The notes under the pieces were generated by a model. It was not told the DNA's origin and did not search any database. It saw only the letters and a list, made by a program, of their open reading frames with translations. Positions 1-8,399 of a stretch of DNA of 64,000 bases are shown one piece after another; position 1 is the first letter of the stretch; each line of letters starts with the position of its first letter. Source of the DNA: Saccharibacillus endophyticus (lineage in GTDB: Bacteria; Bacillota; Bacilli; Paenibacillales; Paenibacillaceae); NCBI RefSeq assembly GCF_013185185.1, contig NZ_JAAZWE010000007.1, positions 1-64,000 on the forward strand, written 5' to 3'. The translations under genes and the position numbers were made by a program.

Positions 1-76
1 AACACGACCGTTAAGCCCTCTAACGCCGATGGTACTTGGACCGCAGGGTCCCGGGAGAGTAGGAAGCTGCCAAGCC
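1..76 (+). rRNA. rrf: 5S rRNA, 3' part only
   Basis: The first ~76 bases match the conserved 3' half of a Firmicute 5S rRNA: CCGATGGTACTTGGACCGC, a GGTCCCGGGAGAGTAGG segment and a GCTGCCAAGCC end. The 5' part lies outside the window, so this is the end of an rrn operon transcribed towards the window interior. An intrinsic terminator follows at once. The exact 3' end was judged by eye. Confidence 0.9.
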
Positions 77-83
77 AGTGAGC

Positions 84-121
84 AAGAGCCTTTACCGGCA
101 TATCCGGTAAAGGCTCTTTTT
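84..121 (+). terminator. rrn operon terminator
   Basis: A perfect 15-bp stem (84-98 with 104-118, AAGAGCCTTTACCGG) closes on a 5-nt loop and is followed by a T run. It sits directly behind the 5S rRNA. Confidence 0.92.
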
Positions 122-163
122 CTGTTCTTTTCTTAAAAGAATCCGATTTACCCTGGTAAAAAG

Positions 164-340
164 TTATCCCCAAACTATACAGGTGTCCAATAAAACGTTA
201 AAATTTCGAAAATGAAAACTGTTGAAATCTTCTTTTTGTTCACATCTTCTCCACAGTGGTGGTATAAACTCCTGCTTATCCTCAGGGTTCCTACTCTAAT
301 TGAAAAATCTTATTCACAATTTGACTATTAGTGTGGAAAA
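164..340. promoter_or_regulatory. cluster of DnaA-box-like 9-mers in an AT-rich, gene-free stretch
   Basis: Five 9-mers differ from the DnaA box TTATCCACA by one base: TTATCCCCA 164-172, TTCTCCACA 247-255, TTATCCTCA 276-284, TTATTCACA 310-318, and TTTTCCACA on the minus strand 332-340. Further weaker matches follow to about 390. The interval 121-1046 holds no convincing gene: the open frames there lack ribosome sites and normal codon use. Whether DnaA binds here is inference. Confidence 0.4.
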
Positions 341-855
341 GTTCAATAGAAAGCCTCACCTGTTTCTCCTATAGATATCCACGGCTTGTCCCCAAACCGC
401 GCAATCTTGAAAATACGCAGCTTCATTCGCATATATATACAATTGTGAACAGGAATAATGTCTCCTTTTCACCTGATTGTCTTCCTACTTTTTATATTCT
501 CCAGGTCATTTTTCTGCTTCCAAAGACGTATTTGTGTTTTTCTTCACATCTCAAAAATTTCCAATTTGATTGTTTTAATTTTTACGAACAAACTTTCGTT
601 GAATTTTGAACGAAAGTTTTTTAAGCAAGCAAAAGTATCCATTTTATTTATGATTATAGGCATATATGGAATTTATCTGGGTAGAATCGCAGGGGAGTAC
701 TATTTAAATCCCGGGATTTTCTGTGCATTCAGTTGGGGTTTTTTCCAGAAATGTGGGCCTTTCGATTCGTTAAATAACACTGCTGTAACTTCCTGAAAAT
801 TATCGTCGATATAAAGAACATAAGCACACCGCTTCAGGGCGAAACAGTCAAGCGA

Positions 856-881
856 AAATGAATATACATGCATATTCATTT
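856..881. promoter_or_regulatory. operator-like inverted repeat
   Basis: Ten-base perfect arms AAATGAATAT (856-865) and ATATTCATTT (872-881) flank the 6-nt spacer ACATGC. The site lies about 165 bp upstream of the secreted beta-helix gene and has no T run, so an operator is more likely than a terminator. The protein that would bind is unknown. Confidence 0.35.
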
Positions 882-1046
882 CGAAACGCCGCAGTTGAAG
901 CAGTCACAACTATCTAATAATCGTTGTCGCACTTAAGCGATCATCATAGCAAAGACCGGTTTTGAGCCCAAGGGCGGAGGAGAAGCCGGATTGTCATCCT
1001 GTCACTGTTCACTTTTCAGTATTTAACATCATTGGAGGGATACATC

Positions 1047-2870
1047 TTGAAAAGAAACAAGATCATTATCGCGATTGCAGCACTTTCATTGGGACTGGGT
1101 AGCGGGTTCGGAGCCTTAGGACAAGCACATGCCGCTTCTTCGGAAACATACAAAGCTTCTCCGGACTTTAGCAAAACCGTACAAGGTCTGCAAGGCTGGT
1201 ATTATCAACAAGCAGCAGGTACCGCATACTCGGATCTCGCCTATGATGGAAATCAAAAAGTATGGAGCACGGCATCGGGTTTCCCTTGGATAGCAGCCAG
1301 CTCTCAGTATCCGAGCGACGCAGCGGACGCGGTTCGCAAGTGGGTAGCTCCTGGCCCGGGAACAATCGAGATTACTGGAGTTGTAAAGAAGAGCGGCAAT
1401 AAAGGAGACGGCATCGTTGCAAGCATCGTAAAAGACGATACAGTACTTTGGAGCGCATTGATCAAAACGAAGACCGGCGAAAAGCCGCAGAATGTCGGAG
1501 CGATTCCTGTACAAGCCGGAACGGCTATCTACTTCACGGTCAATAAGAACGGCACAACCGAAGATGACGAGACATTGTGGAACCCGAACATTTCCTTTAC
1601 TCCCGGAGAAGTAGCACCGACAACACCAGCACCAACGACGCCAGAACCAACAACGCCAGCACCAACAACACCAGCGCCAACAACGCCAGCGCCAACAACA
1701 CCAGCGCCAACAACGCCAGCACCAACAACACCAGCGCCAACAACGCCAGCGCCAACAACGCCAGCGCCAACAACGCCAGCGCCAACGACGCCAGCGCCAA
1801 CAACGCCAACAACGCCAGCGCCAACGACGCCAGCACCAACGACACCAGCGCCTGCAGGCCTGTCAGTTACCGATTTCGGAGCAGTTGCTAATGACGGAAA
1901 AGACGATTATGCAGCGTTTGCAGCAGCAGCCAAGGCAGCTAAAGAACAAAAGAAAACATTATATGTACCTGCCGGCGAATTCACGTTGAGCAAAATCCTG
2001 ACGATCGACAGCATCCGTCTTGAAGGCGCGGGCAAAGAGTCTACTGTACTGGTATCTACGAATCCAGACGGCGGTTCGATCGATCTGAAAGGTGACGGCG
2101 TACAACTTCGTAACCTCAAGCATGCCTACCAAACAACGATTCCAAGAGGTAACGGCGCGCATGACAAAAACAACATCACGGTTCGCAGCGCAACAAACTT
2201 CGTCATCGATAACGTATATGTAAGCAAATCCAGCACTGCAGGGATCATGATGGCCTACGGATCGAACAACGGCGTCGTATCCAATAACGTAGTCGAAAAT
2301 ACGGGCGCGGACGGCATTCACATGACGACGGAAAGCCATCATATTACGGTTGAAAACAACACGGTGACGGGTGTAGGAGATGACGGTATCGCGGTTGTCA
2401 GCTACGGAACAAGCCCGACGCCTGTCAATAACATCACGGTTCGCGGAAATAACATCGGTAACTTCTCGAAAGCTCGCGGGATTTCGGTTGTAGGCGGAGT
2501 AGACGTGCTGATCGAAAACAACAAAGTGGCAGACACGATGATGGCGGGGATCTACATCTCGGTCGAGGGTTCTTATAACACGCTGAACGTGGATCGCGTC
2601 AAAGTCGTCAACAATACCATTCACCACACCGGTATCCAAGAACCGCAAAATCATCCGAACGTTCTGGTTTACGGCGGCAAAGGTACAATAGACAACGTGG
2701 AATTCATCGGTAACACCATCACCGACGGCGCGCATCGCGGAATCGGCGTATGGGGCGACGGCACAATCAAGAAAGTGAAATTCGAGCGTAATACGCTGGT
2801 AAACAAAAACGGCGCAGCTACAACTTTCAAGAACGGGATTATCACGCTTGTTGATAACATCGGCTTCTAA
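1047..2870 (+). CDS. secreted right-handed beta-helix protein, pectate-lyase-3-like
   Basis: A 607-residue exported protein. The TTG start at 1047 is chosen because GGAGGG (1034-1039) lies 7 nt upstream and the next residues form a signal peptide (MKRNK, a hydrophobic core, then AHAA before SSETY). Residues ~31-185 look like a beta-sandwich, possibly carbohydrate-binding. Residues ~190-268 are a PTTPA-repeat linker. From ~270 comes the motif VTDFGAVANDGKDDYAAF, typical of the pectate-lyase-3 family, followed by NN- and G-rich beta-helix turns to the C-terminus. The family suggests a polysaccharide lyase or hydrolase acting outside the cell. I see no substrate-specific motif, so pectin as substrate is not shown. 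It stands alone between a gene-free stretch and its own terminator. Confidence 0.8.
   Translation: MKRNKIIIAIAALSLGLGSGFGALGQAHAASSETYKASPDFSKTVQGLQGWYYQQAAGTAYSDLAYDGNQKVWSTASGFPWIAASSQYPSDAADAVRKWVAPGPGTIEITGVVKKSGNKGDGIVASIVKDDTVLWSALIKTKTGEKPQNVGAIPVQAGTAIYFTVNKNGTTEDDETLWNPNISFTPGEVAPTTPAPTTPEPTTPAPTTPAPTTPAPTTPAPTTPAPTTPAPTTPAPTTPAPTTPAPTTPAPTTPTTPAPTTPAPTTPAPAGLSVTDFGAVANDGKDDYAAFAAAAKAAKEQKKTLYVPAGEFTLSKILTIDSIRLEGAGKESTVLVSTNPDGGSIDLKGDGVQLRNLKHAYQTTIPRGNGAHDKNNITVRSATNFVIDNVYVSKSSTAGIMMAYGSNNGVVSNNVVENTGADGIHMTTESHHITVENNTVTGVGDDGIAVVSYGTSPTPVNNITVRGNNIGNFSKARGISVVGGVDVLIENNKVADTMMAGIYISVEGSYNTLNVDRVKVVNNTIHHTGIQEPQNHPNVLVYGGKGTIDNVEFIGNTITDGAHRGIGVWGDGTIKKVKFERNTLVNKNGAATTFKNGIITLVDNIGF
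1617..1850 (+). repeat. 15-bp tandem repeat encoding the Pro-Thr linker
   Basis: About 16 near-identical 15-bp units (CCAACAACGCCAGCG and variants) encode PTTPA. One unit is shortened (PTTP-TTPA) and one reads PTTPE, which points to slippage. The unit keeps the reading frame, so copy number can change without breaking the protein. Confidence 0.9.
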
Positions 2871-2947
2871 TATTTTTCAAATCCGCGTAATGCCGATCTG
2901 AGAAATACTACTGTTCCAAATCTTCTCTCACAAAGATTTGTTTTCGC

Positions 2948-2979
2948 AGGGACCAGCTGCAACTGGTTCCTGTTTTTTT
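2948..2979 (+). terminator. terminator after the beta-helix gene
   Basis: Stem AGGGACCAG / CTGGTTCCT with loop CTGCAA is followed by seven T residues. Confidence 0.85.
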
Positions 2980-3199
2980 ATGCCGATTTTATCCCGTTAT
3001 TCAAAGTTATAAACTGCACCGCTTGTCCGAAATGGGGTTTCGGATTGTTTAAAAACGTCTATGTAGAGTTATAACCATGATAAAGAAAGATGAAACACTT
3101 ATCAAAAAAATTTAAAATAAAAAAAGAATCGGAGTATCGTTTCGATTCGTTGATTCGTTTAAGCTAATGAATCCTGACGGAGAGGAGGAGATGAACAGA

Positions 3200-3952
3200 A
3201 TGGAACGCAGTCTGACAAAAGAAACAAAGCGACATGACGAATTTGCGGAACTGATTGCAGAGCATGACGACGCACTGGGAAGATACTGTCGATTTCTAAC
3301 AGGTTCGGTAGCGGACGGGCAGGATCTTTTACAGGAGACATGGCTGAAAGCGTGGGCGGCATTTCGTGAACACGGGGGAGCAAGAAATCGAACCTATTTG
3401 CGCAGCATCGCGTACCGCGCCTGGATTGATCGCATGCGCAAAGGAAGAGATGAGGCTATATCCGATCCGATCAACGAGGAAGGCGCGGCCTGCGCGACGA
3501 CTGATCCCCTGCGACTATGGCCGGCAGCAGAGCGTCTTGTTCGCGTGCTAACGCCGGATCAACGAACCGTGTATTTGCTAATGGAGTATTTACGCTTTAC
3601 GGCGGCGGAAACGGCTGAGCTGCTCGGCACAACGGAAGGCGGAGTCAAAGCTTCCCTGCACCGGGCGAGAAAGAAGCTGGATAAGCGGCGTCAATACGAG
3701 CAGGAATGGACGGAGCCTTTGGCGGAAACGAAAGATTCGGACGAACAAGCGGTTTTTGCTTATATGCAGGCGATTCAACTTCAGGACGTTCGCGCGCTGA
3801 TGGTGCTGTGGAACGGCGGCAGCGGAGAAGAAGCTTCACTAGCGGTTCGCTGCTCGATACCTGCGCGCGTTAACCGGGCTCGAATGGAAACAATGCAGCT
3901 GCGCAGAAAACCTACGGTCCGTTCTTCCGTTCGTCTCCAACTAGTAGCTTGA
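3200..3952 (+). CDS. ECF-type RNA polymerase sigma factor
   Basis: A 250-residue sigma-70 family protein with only regions 2 and 4. Region 2 is DHDDALGRYCRFLTGSV...GQDLLQETWLKAWAAF and region 4 is RTVYLLMEYLRFTAAETAELLGTTEGGVKASLHRARKKLD, a helix-turn-helix for the -35 element. The ATG at 3200 has GGAGGAG 9 nt upstream; the ATG at 3191 abuts that site and the one at 3167 lacks one. A roughly 70-residue tail follows region 4, longer than in minimal ECF factors. No anti-sigma gene is adjacent; the next gene is a ClpP paralogue 120 bp on. The stimulus and regulon cannot be told from sequence. Confidence 0.88.
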   Translation: MERSLTKETKRHDEFAELIAEHDDALGRYCRFLTGSVADGQDLLQETWLKAWAAFREHGGARNRTYLRSIAYRAWIDRMRKGRDEAISDPINEEGAACATTDPLRLWPAAERLVRVLTPDQRTVYLLMEYLRFTAAETAELLGTTEGGVKASLHRARKKLDKRRQYEQEWTEPLAETKDSDEQAVFAYMQAIQLQDVRALMVLWNGGSGEEASLAVRCSIPARVNRARMETMQLRRKPTVRSSVRLQLVA

Positions 3953-4072
3953 CCAACCTTAATCATAGGTTTACGTTCGGCCGGGTGTAACCTTACTTCG
4001 TTAGCGGTCAACGTGCTAGTGGCTGCCCGACACGGATATCATCCTTTTTATAATCTGAAGGAGGCAAAGCCG

Positions 4073-4666
4073 GTGAGTACATTCATTCCTTACGTCGTGG
4101 AACAAACCAGCCGCGGCGAACGATCTTACGATATTTATTCCAGATTGCTGAAAGATCGGATTGTCTTTTTGGGTTCGGCGATCGATGATCAGGTAGCCAA
4201 TAGTATTACTGCGCAATTGTTGTTGCTTGAAGCGGAAGATCCGGAGAAAGACGTCTATTTTTACATTAACAGCCCTGGAGGCGCGACTACGTCAGGGTTT
4301 GCCATTTACGATGCGATGCGGCATATTAAACCCGACGTGCATACGATTTGTACGGGGATGGCGGCGTCGTTTGCGGCGATTTTGCTGTTGTCCGGAGCTC
4401 CGGGAAAACGCGGAGCGCTGCCGAATAGCGAAATCATGATTCACCAGCCGCACGGAGGCGCGCAAGGTCAAGCCAGCGATATTGCAATCAGCGCCAAGCG
4501 AATTATCCGGACCCGCGAACGTCTGAACGAGATTGCAGCTCTGCATACCGGTCAGCCGCTCGAACGGATCGCGCGAGATATGGATCGGGATTACTTTATG
4601 TCGTCGGAAGAAGCTTTGGAGTACGGCGTCATTGATCGGATTATCGACCGCTCGCAGAACACGTAA
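4073..4666 (+). CDS. clpP: ClpP-family serine protease (paralogue)
   Basis: 197 residues, the usual ClpP length. Catalytic residues are in place: Ser99 in GMAASF, His124 in MIHQP, and Asp169 in IARDMDRD. The SPGG oxyanion motif is at ~67-70. The family forms a 14-subunit barrel fed by Clp ATPases in the cytoplasm. The GTG start at 4073 has GAAGGAGG (4057-4064) 8 nt upstream. GMAASF with AAILL differs from the usual GMAASMAAFLL, so this may be a second ClpP rather than the housekeeping one. It lies behind the ECF sigma gene with no terminator between them, so co-transcription is possible. Confidence 0.88.
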   Translation: MSTFIPYVVEQTSRGERSYDIYSRLLKDRIVFLGSAIDDQVANSITAQLLLLEAEDPEKDVYFYINSPGGATTSGFAIYDAMRHIKPDVHTICTGMAASFAAILLLSGAPGKRGALPNSEIMIHQPHGGAQGQASDIAISAKRIIRTRERLNEIAALHTGQPLERIARDMDRDYFMSSEEALEYGVIDRIIDRSQNT

Positions 4667-4766
4667 TACCATGACCGATCACAATGTTAGGTAACGCTCC
4701 TCCAAAACTCGCTTGAAGCATGCGTGTTTCCGATGGACGCAAACCTTAAATTGAATATCGATGATT

Positions 4767-4799
4767 CAGACCCTTCGCGAATCGCGATCGGGTCTTTTT
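4767..4799 (+). terminator. terminator after clpP-like gene
   Basis: AGACCC / GGGTCT arms with an inner TCGCGA pairing, followed by six T residues. Confidence 0.75.
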
Positions 4800-4880
4800 T
4801 GATCTTTTCACGCAGGAACTTGCTTGTACGCGGAGAAAGAAGTAAGGCCGAGATTTTGAACCGAGAGGAGATTCACGAAG

Positions 4881-6062
4881 ATGGAAATCAGACGCCTGAC
4901 CGATCAGGATTTCGATGCAAATATCGCGTTGGCCGAATATGCGTTTTTGTATACATTGAGCGAGCAGCAGAAGGAAGAACGCCGTAAGCGATTCGGAGAC
5001 GAAGCCGTGTGGGGTGCCTTTGACGGGCCAGAGCTGTGCGCGAAGCTGGCTCTTATGCCGCTTGAAGTCTATGTCCATGGCAAAAAGATCAAAATGGGCG
5101 GCATCGGAGGCGTTGCGACGTGGCCGGAAAAGCGTCGACAAGGCATGGTGTCCCAACTGCTGCGCCGCTCGCTGGAAGAAATGAAAAAAGAGGGTCAACT
5201 TTTATCGTATCTGCATCCGTTCTCCGTGGCCTTTTACCGGAAATATGGTTGGGAGTTGTTCACCGATAATAAAAATTACACGATTCCTGTTGAAAAGCTG
5301 CCTGTACGCAAAAGCGTGCCGGGACGCGTGGTACGTGAAGTGCGGGATATCGATACGTTGAAGTCGGTGTATGACCGTGCCGTTATTCGTTACAACGGAC
5401 CTGTGGTGCGCACTCTCAAATGGTGGGAGCAGCGGGTAATGAACGGCATTCCGTATACGGCAGTCTATTATAACGAAGCAGATGAGCCGGAAGCGTATGT
5501 TTTATATGCGATAGAAGAGCGGAAATGGATCACGGAAGAGATTTTTTGGATCAACGATACGGCTAGGCAGGGGTTATGGAATTTTATTATCAACCATGAT
5601 TCCAAGCTGAAAGAAGTTCAAATGAAGCTGCCTGTGGATGATCCGTTGTCGCTGTTGCTGCCTGACCCGATGGTTAAGCAGGAGATCGAACCGTTCTTTA
5701 TGGCGAGAATCGTGGATGCGGTTAAGTTTGTTGAAGCGTACCCATTTGCCGAGTCTGCCCTAGACCATCGCTTTGTTCTTCATATCGAGGATCAGGATGC
5801 GCCGTGGAACGAAGGGGATCGGGAATGGAAAATTTCAGGATCGGGAGTAGGCGGATTGGAAAAGGTCAATTCTGCTGAAGGATTGCGTGCGGACGCGGCG
5901 AACATTCGCATCTCGATCGGAATCCTGACGGCGATGCTGCTCGGCTATCGCCGTCCGTCGGAGCTTCAGCGTATCGGCTTGCTGGAGGCTTCCGAGGAAA
6001 CCGCGCATCTTTTGGATACATCGATTCCGGCACGGATTCCCTACATGGCGGATTACTTCTGA
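4881..6062 (+). CDS. Eis-like GNAT N-acetyltransferase
   Basis: 393 residues, starting MEIRRLTDQDFDANIALAEYAF. The N-terminal GNAT domain includes MGGIGGVATWPEKRRQGMVSQLL, the acetyl-CoA-binding Q/RxxGxG/A-type region at ~74-96. A second GNAT-like half follows, and a C-terminal SCP2-type domain is expected from the length and family. Eis-family enzymes acetylate amines, including aminoglycosides and peptides in some species; the substrate here is not evident. The start has GAGAGGAG upstream. It forms a single-gene unit between a terminator and a DnaA-box pair. Confidence 0.82.
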   Translation: MEIRRLTDQDFDANIALAEYAFLYTLSEQQKEERRKRFGDEAVWGAFDGPELCAKLALMPLEVYVHGKKIKMGGIGGVATWPEKRRQGMVSQLLRRSLEEMKKEGQLLSYLHPFSVAFYRKYGWELFTDNKNYTIPVEKLPVRKSVPGRVVREVRDIDTLKSVYDRAVIRYNGPVVRTLKWWEQRVMNGIPYTAVYYNEADEPEAYVLYAIEERKWITEEIFWINDTARQGLWNFIINHDSKLKEVQMKLPVDDPLSLLLPDPMVKQEIEPFFMARIVDAVKFVEAYPFAESALDHRFVLHIEDQDAPWNEGDREWKISGSGVGGLEKVNSAEGLRADAANIRISIGILTAMLLGYRRPSELQRIGLLEASEETAHLLDTSIPARIPYMADYF

Positions 6063-6093
6063 ACAGATTGCGCACAGACGCAGTCCTAATGAA

Positions 6094-6111
6094 TTGTCCA
6101 CATGTGGATAA
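6094..6111. promoter_or_regulatory. inverted pair of DnaA boxes
   Basis: TTGTCCACA (6094-6102, one mismatch) abuts TGTGGATAA (6103-6111), which is a perfect TTATCCACA on the minus strand. Together they form an 18-bp near-palindrome in the gap upstream of the DUF1294 gene. A TATAAT at 6163-6168 follows. DnaA binding is inferred from the consensus only. Confidence 0.5.
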
Positions 6112-6272
6112 ATCGAAAAGTCTTCAAGTCTAACAGACGGGAAATCGACCTGAAGCTTACGTTATAATAAAAAGACCGATAGATGCGCCGGGTGGCTGCG
6201 AATCGGAATGAAGGCCGTGTTTGATTGAAGACGATAATGTCTCGAACCGGATTGGAGAAATGGGGAAAAGAA

Positions 6273-6569
6273 ATGACATTGACGATCCCGGTGGGCGTTC
6301 TTGTGCTGGCAGGCTGGTTGCTCGTGCTAAACATCATCGCGTATGCGGTCATGGCCTCCGACAAGCGCCGGGCCAAACGGAGCAAGCGCAGAGTGCCGGA
6401 ACGAACGTTGTTTACATGGGCGGCTGTCGGCGGAGCGCTCGGGATTTGGATTGCGATGAGGTCGAAGCGGCACAAAACCCAACACAATTCGTTTCGTTTC
6501 GGCGTGCCTGCGTTGCTTTTGTTGAATATCGCGGTGTACGGGGCACTGTTCTATGCATTCCTGCGTTAG
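6273..6569 (+). CDS. DUF1294 small membrane protein
   Basis: 98 residues with three hydrophobic segments: ~4-24, ~46-58 and ~80-96. A basic loop (SDKRRAKRSKRRVPE) and the motif AAVGGALGIWIAMRSKRHKT are hallmarks of the DUF1294 family, whose function is unknown. The ATG at 6273 was chosen over the in-frame ATG at 6237 and TTG at 6225 because a modest GGGGA site lies 7 nt upstream. The gene stands between a DnaA-box pair and the universal stress protein gene. Confidence 0.75.
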   Translation: MTLTIPVGVLVLAGWLLVLNIIAYAVMASDKRRAKRSKRRVPERTLFTWAAVGGALGIWIAMRSKRHKTQHNSFRFGVPALLLLNIAVYGALFYAFLR

Positions 6570-6715
6570 AGCCTGGGCGAAAAAGGAAAAGCAAGCAAGG
6601 TGTTTGATTCTCCTTTTCCAAAGGGTAATAATGAATATGAACGGACAACGGGTTCTTGCCAGGCAAAGAGTCGGTTGGAGTCCGAATTCGAAAGGAAAGA
6701 AAGAGGTGCTTGAAT

Positions 6716-7150
6716 ATGCTGTTCTCTAAAGTTCTGGTGGCCTATGACGGCTCGAAAGCTTCTAATAAAGCGCTCGATCGTGCGGCTGCGCTAGTCAAAG
6801 CTTCGCCGGACGCCGTATTGGAAGTGCTGCATATTTACGATTATCCGCGCTTTTTCGTCGGAGACGGTATTGCACCGGTTCCGGGCAGCGTGAATAAAGA
6901 GTTTTTCGATCTGGCGGAGCAAACGGTTGAAGAAGCGCGTCGTCGCCTTCAAGAAGCCGGCGTGGACGCTCGGATCGAGATGCGCCAAGGAGCACCGGCC
7001 GTACTGATTCTTGAATATGCCAAAGAGTTGAATGCCGATCTGATCGTCATCGGCAGCCGCGGCTTGGGCGCGATTCGCGAGTTCGTGCTCGGCAGCGTCA
7101 GCCATAACGTGGTTCAGCAGGCGCAAATTCCGGTACTGGTCGTCAAATAA
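6716..7150 (+). CDS. universal stress protein, UspA family
   Basis: 144 residues, a single Usp domain. It begins with KVLVAYDGSKASNKALDRA and carries the ATP-binding pattern G-x2-G-x9-G-S in GSRGLGAIREFVLGSVSHNVV near the C-terminus. Such proteins bind ATP as dimers and support survival under stress; the specific role is unknown. The start has AGAGGTG 7 nt upstream. The transcript ends at the strong hairpin at 7289. Confidence 0.9.
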   Translation: MLFSKVLVAYDGSKASNKALDRAAALVKASPDAVLEVLHIYDYPRFFVGDGIAPVPGSVNKEFFDLAEQTVEEARRRLQEAGVDARIEMRQGAPAVLILEYAKELNADLIVIGSRGLGAIREFVLGSVSHNVVQQAQIPVLVVK

Positions 7151-7288
7151 GCGGATGCTCGTACCATGACCGCGTAAGAGGTTAGGTTACGTCCATCGAA
7201 AACCTGAAATGGAATGCGGTCAAGCTGCTATGCAGGAACGTTCGATAAAAAGAGCGGTTTGAAGGTTTTGGATCATGCAAATGAATTG

Positions 7289-7327
7289 AAGGTTCGGAAG
7301 CGCGCTGCGCTTTCGGACCTTTTTTAT
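7289..7327 (+). terminator. terminator after the Usp gene
   Basis: AAGGTTCGGAAG / TTTCGGACCTT arms around CGCGCTGCGC, followed by a T run. Confidence 0.85.
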
Positions 7328-7540
7328 ATCCGCAATTTTTACAATTCGAGCGGTATTTAGTGAAGGAATCGCAGGATCAGCGGATATTTCGCTTGCTGCT
7401 TGTGTAAAAACGAACATTCGGATTTTACGATTTTAAAATGTTCGGTTTTTAATTTGACACGGCATGTACGGAATTGTTAAACTGGAACTGAAGTCGGGCG
7501 TGTGGCAACCGCGCTTTCGACATATAACCGAATTGAACAT

Positions 7541-7612
7541 CGTACCGTATAAAGCTGGGGATAAGGCCCGGCAGTATCTACCCGGGAACCGTAAATACCC
7601 GGACTACGGAAG
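7541..7612 (+). promoter_or_regulatory. purine riboswitch, guanine type, upstream of purE
   Basis: The aptamer core is recognisable: P1 CCGTATAA pairing with TACGG, then GGATAAGGCCCGG, TATCTACCCGGGAACCG, TAAATACCCGG and GACTACGG. The J3/1 GACTA has C at the position that pairs with the ligand (C74 in the xpt numbering), which specifies guanine or hypoxanthine; adenine sensors have U. It lies about 305 nt before purE, so high guanine should shut off the operon. The expression platform is not resolved by eye. Confidence 0.9.
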
Positions 7613-7916
7613 CAACGAAGGGTCCGACGGCTGTAGCTTGTCCGTTTAAGCTGGGGTTACGATCGGATTCGGCGCAGGTCTGACCTGCCGCCGATCCCGC
7701 ACGCTCTGTCTCGGACGAGAATCCGTCTTTCCGCCATAGGTTCTTTCATTTGGAAGCCCGACGGTTGGCGACGCGTGTTTTCGTCTTTGCGCGCCCGTGC
7801 CTGATAACCCGCCGTTTCTTTCCGAGTCCGGATTCCCGAGAGATCATTGAGATTTTGCGGCGATTCCGGATTTTTTTGATTTTTTACCGAAAAACGATGG
7901 ATATGGAGCGTGAATT
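7613..7916 (+). promoter_or_regulatory. long purE leader with hairpins
   Basis: About 300 nt between the aptamer and purE contain no gene. A strong hairpin spans 7661-7696: GATCGG / CCGATC outer arms and GCAGGT / ACCTGC inner arms. Near the end, TCCGGA (7827-7832) can pair with TCCGGA (7865-7870), which is followed by seven T residues at 7871-7877. This is a possible but weak terminator 40 nt before the purE start. Which hairpin responds to the riboswitch is unresolved. Confidence 0.45.
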
Positions 7917-8399
7917 ATGTCTTTGCAGGTAGCAGTCATTATGGGCAGTACGTCTGATTGGGAAACGATGCAGCATGCTTGTCGGATTCTCGAAGAGCTT
8001 CAGGTTCCTTACGAAAAAAAGGTCGTCTCGGCTCACCGTACGCCGGACTTGATGTTCGAATATGCGGAGCAAGCGCGCGAACGCGGCTTTAAGGCTATTA
8101 TTGCGGGAGCAGGTGGCGCGGCGCATTTGCCGGGTATGGTTGCGGCGAAAACGCCGCTTCCCGTGATCGGGGTGCCGGTTCAATCGGCTGCGCTGAACGG
8201 GCTGGATTCGCTGCTGTCGATCGTGCAGATGCCGGGCGGCATTCCGGTGGCGACGGTCGCTATCGGTAAGGCAGGCGCAATCAACGCGGGATTGCTGGCG
8301 GCGCAAATCGTAGGAACCGCTGACGACGCGGTGCTGGATCGCGTCGCGGCCCGTCGAGCGAGAATCGAGCGCGAAGTGCTGGAAGCGGAGCTGCCATGA
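7917..8399 (+). CDS. purE: N5-carboxyaminoimidazole ribonucleotide mutase
   Basis: 160 residues, the class I PurE length. The motif VIMGSTSDWETM is at ~8-19, followed by VVSAHRTPD and IIAGAGGAAHLPGMVA. It converts N5-CAIR made by PurK into CAIR in de novo purine synthesis. It is the first gene of the operon, with GGAG 8 nt before the ATG. Its 3' end overlaps purK by 4 nt (ATGA), so the two are likely translationally coupled. Confidence 0.96.
   Translation: MSLQVAVIMGSTSDWETMQHACRILEELQVPYEKKVVSAHRTPDLMFEYAEQARERGFKAIIAGAGGAAHLPGMVAAKTPLPVIGVPVQSAALNGLDSLLSIVQMPGGIPVATVAIGKAGAINAGLLAAQIVGTADDAVLDRVAARRARIEREVLEAELP

Noticed and set aside
331..796. Two overlapping open frames after the rrn terminator
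   Set aside because: No ribosome site, atypical amino-acid composition (Phe/Leu/Ile-rich) and AT-rich intergenic character; no recognisable domain.
1577..1891. Asn/Ser/Ala-repeat protein in a second frame of the linker
   Set aside because: It is a shadow of the 15-bp repeat; the real frame is the PTTPA one within the exported protein.
4049..4054. TATAAT just before the clpP-like gene as its promoter
   Set aside because: It lies 3 nt before the Shine-Dalgarno sequence, so the transcript would start inside or after that site.
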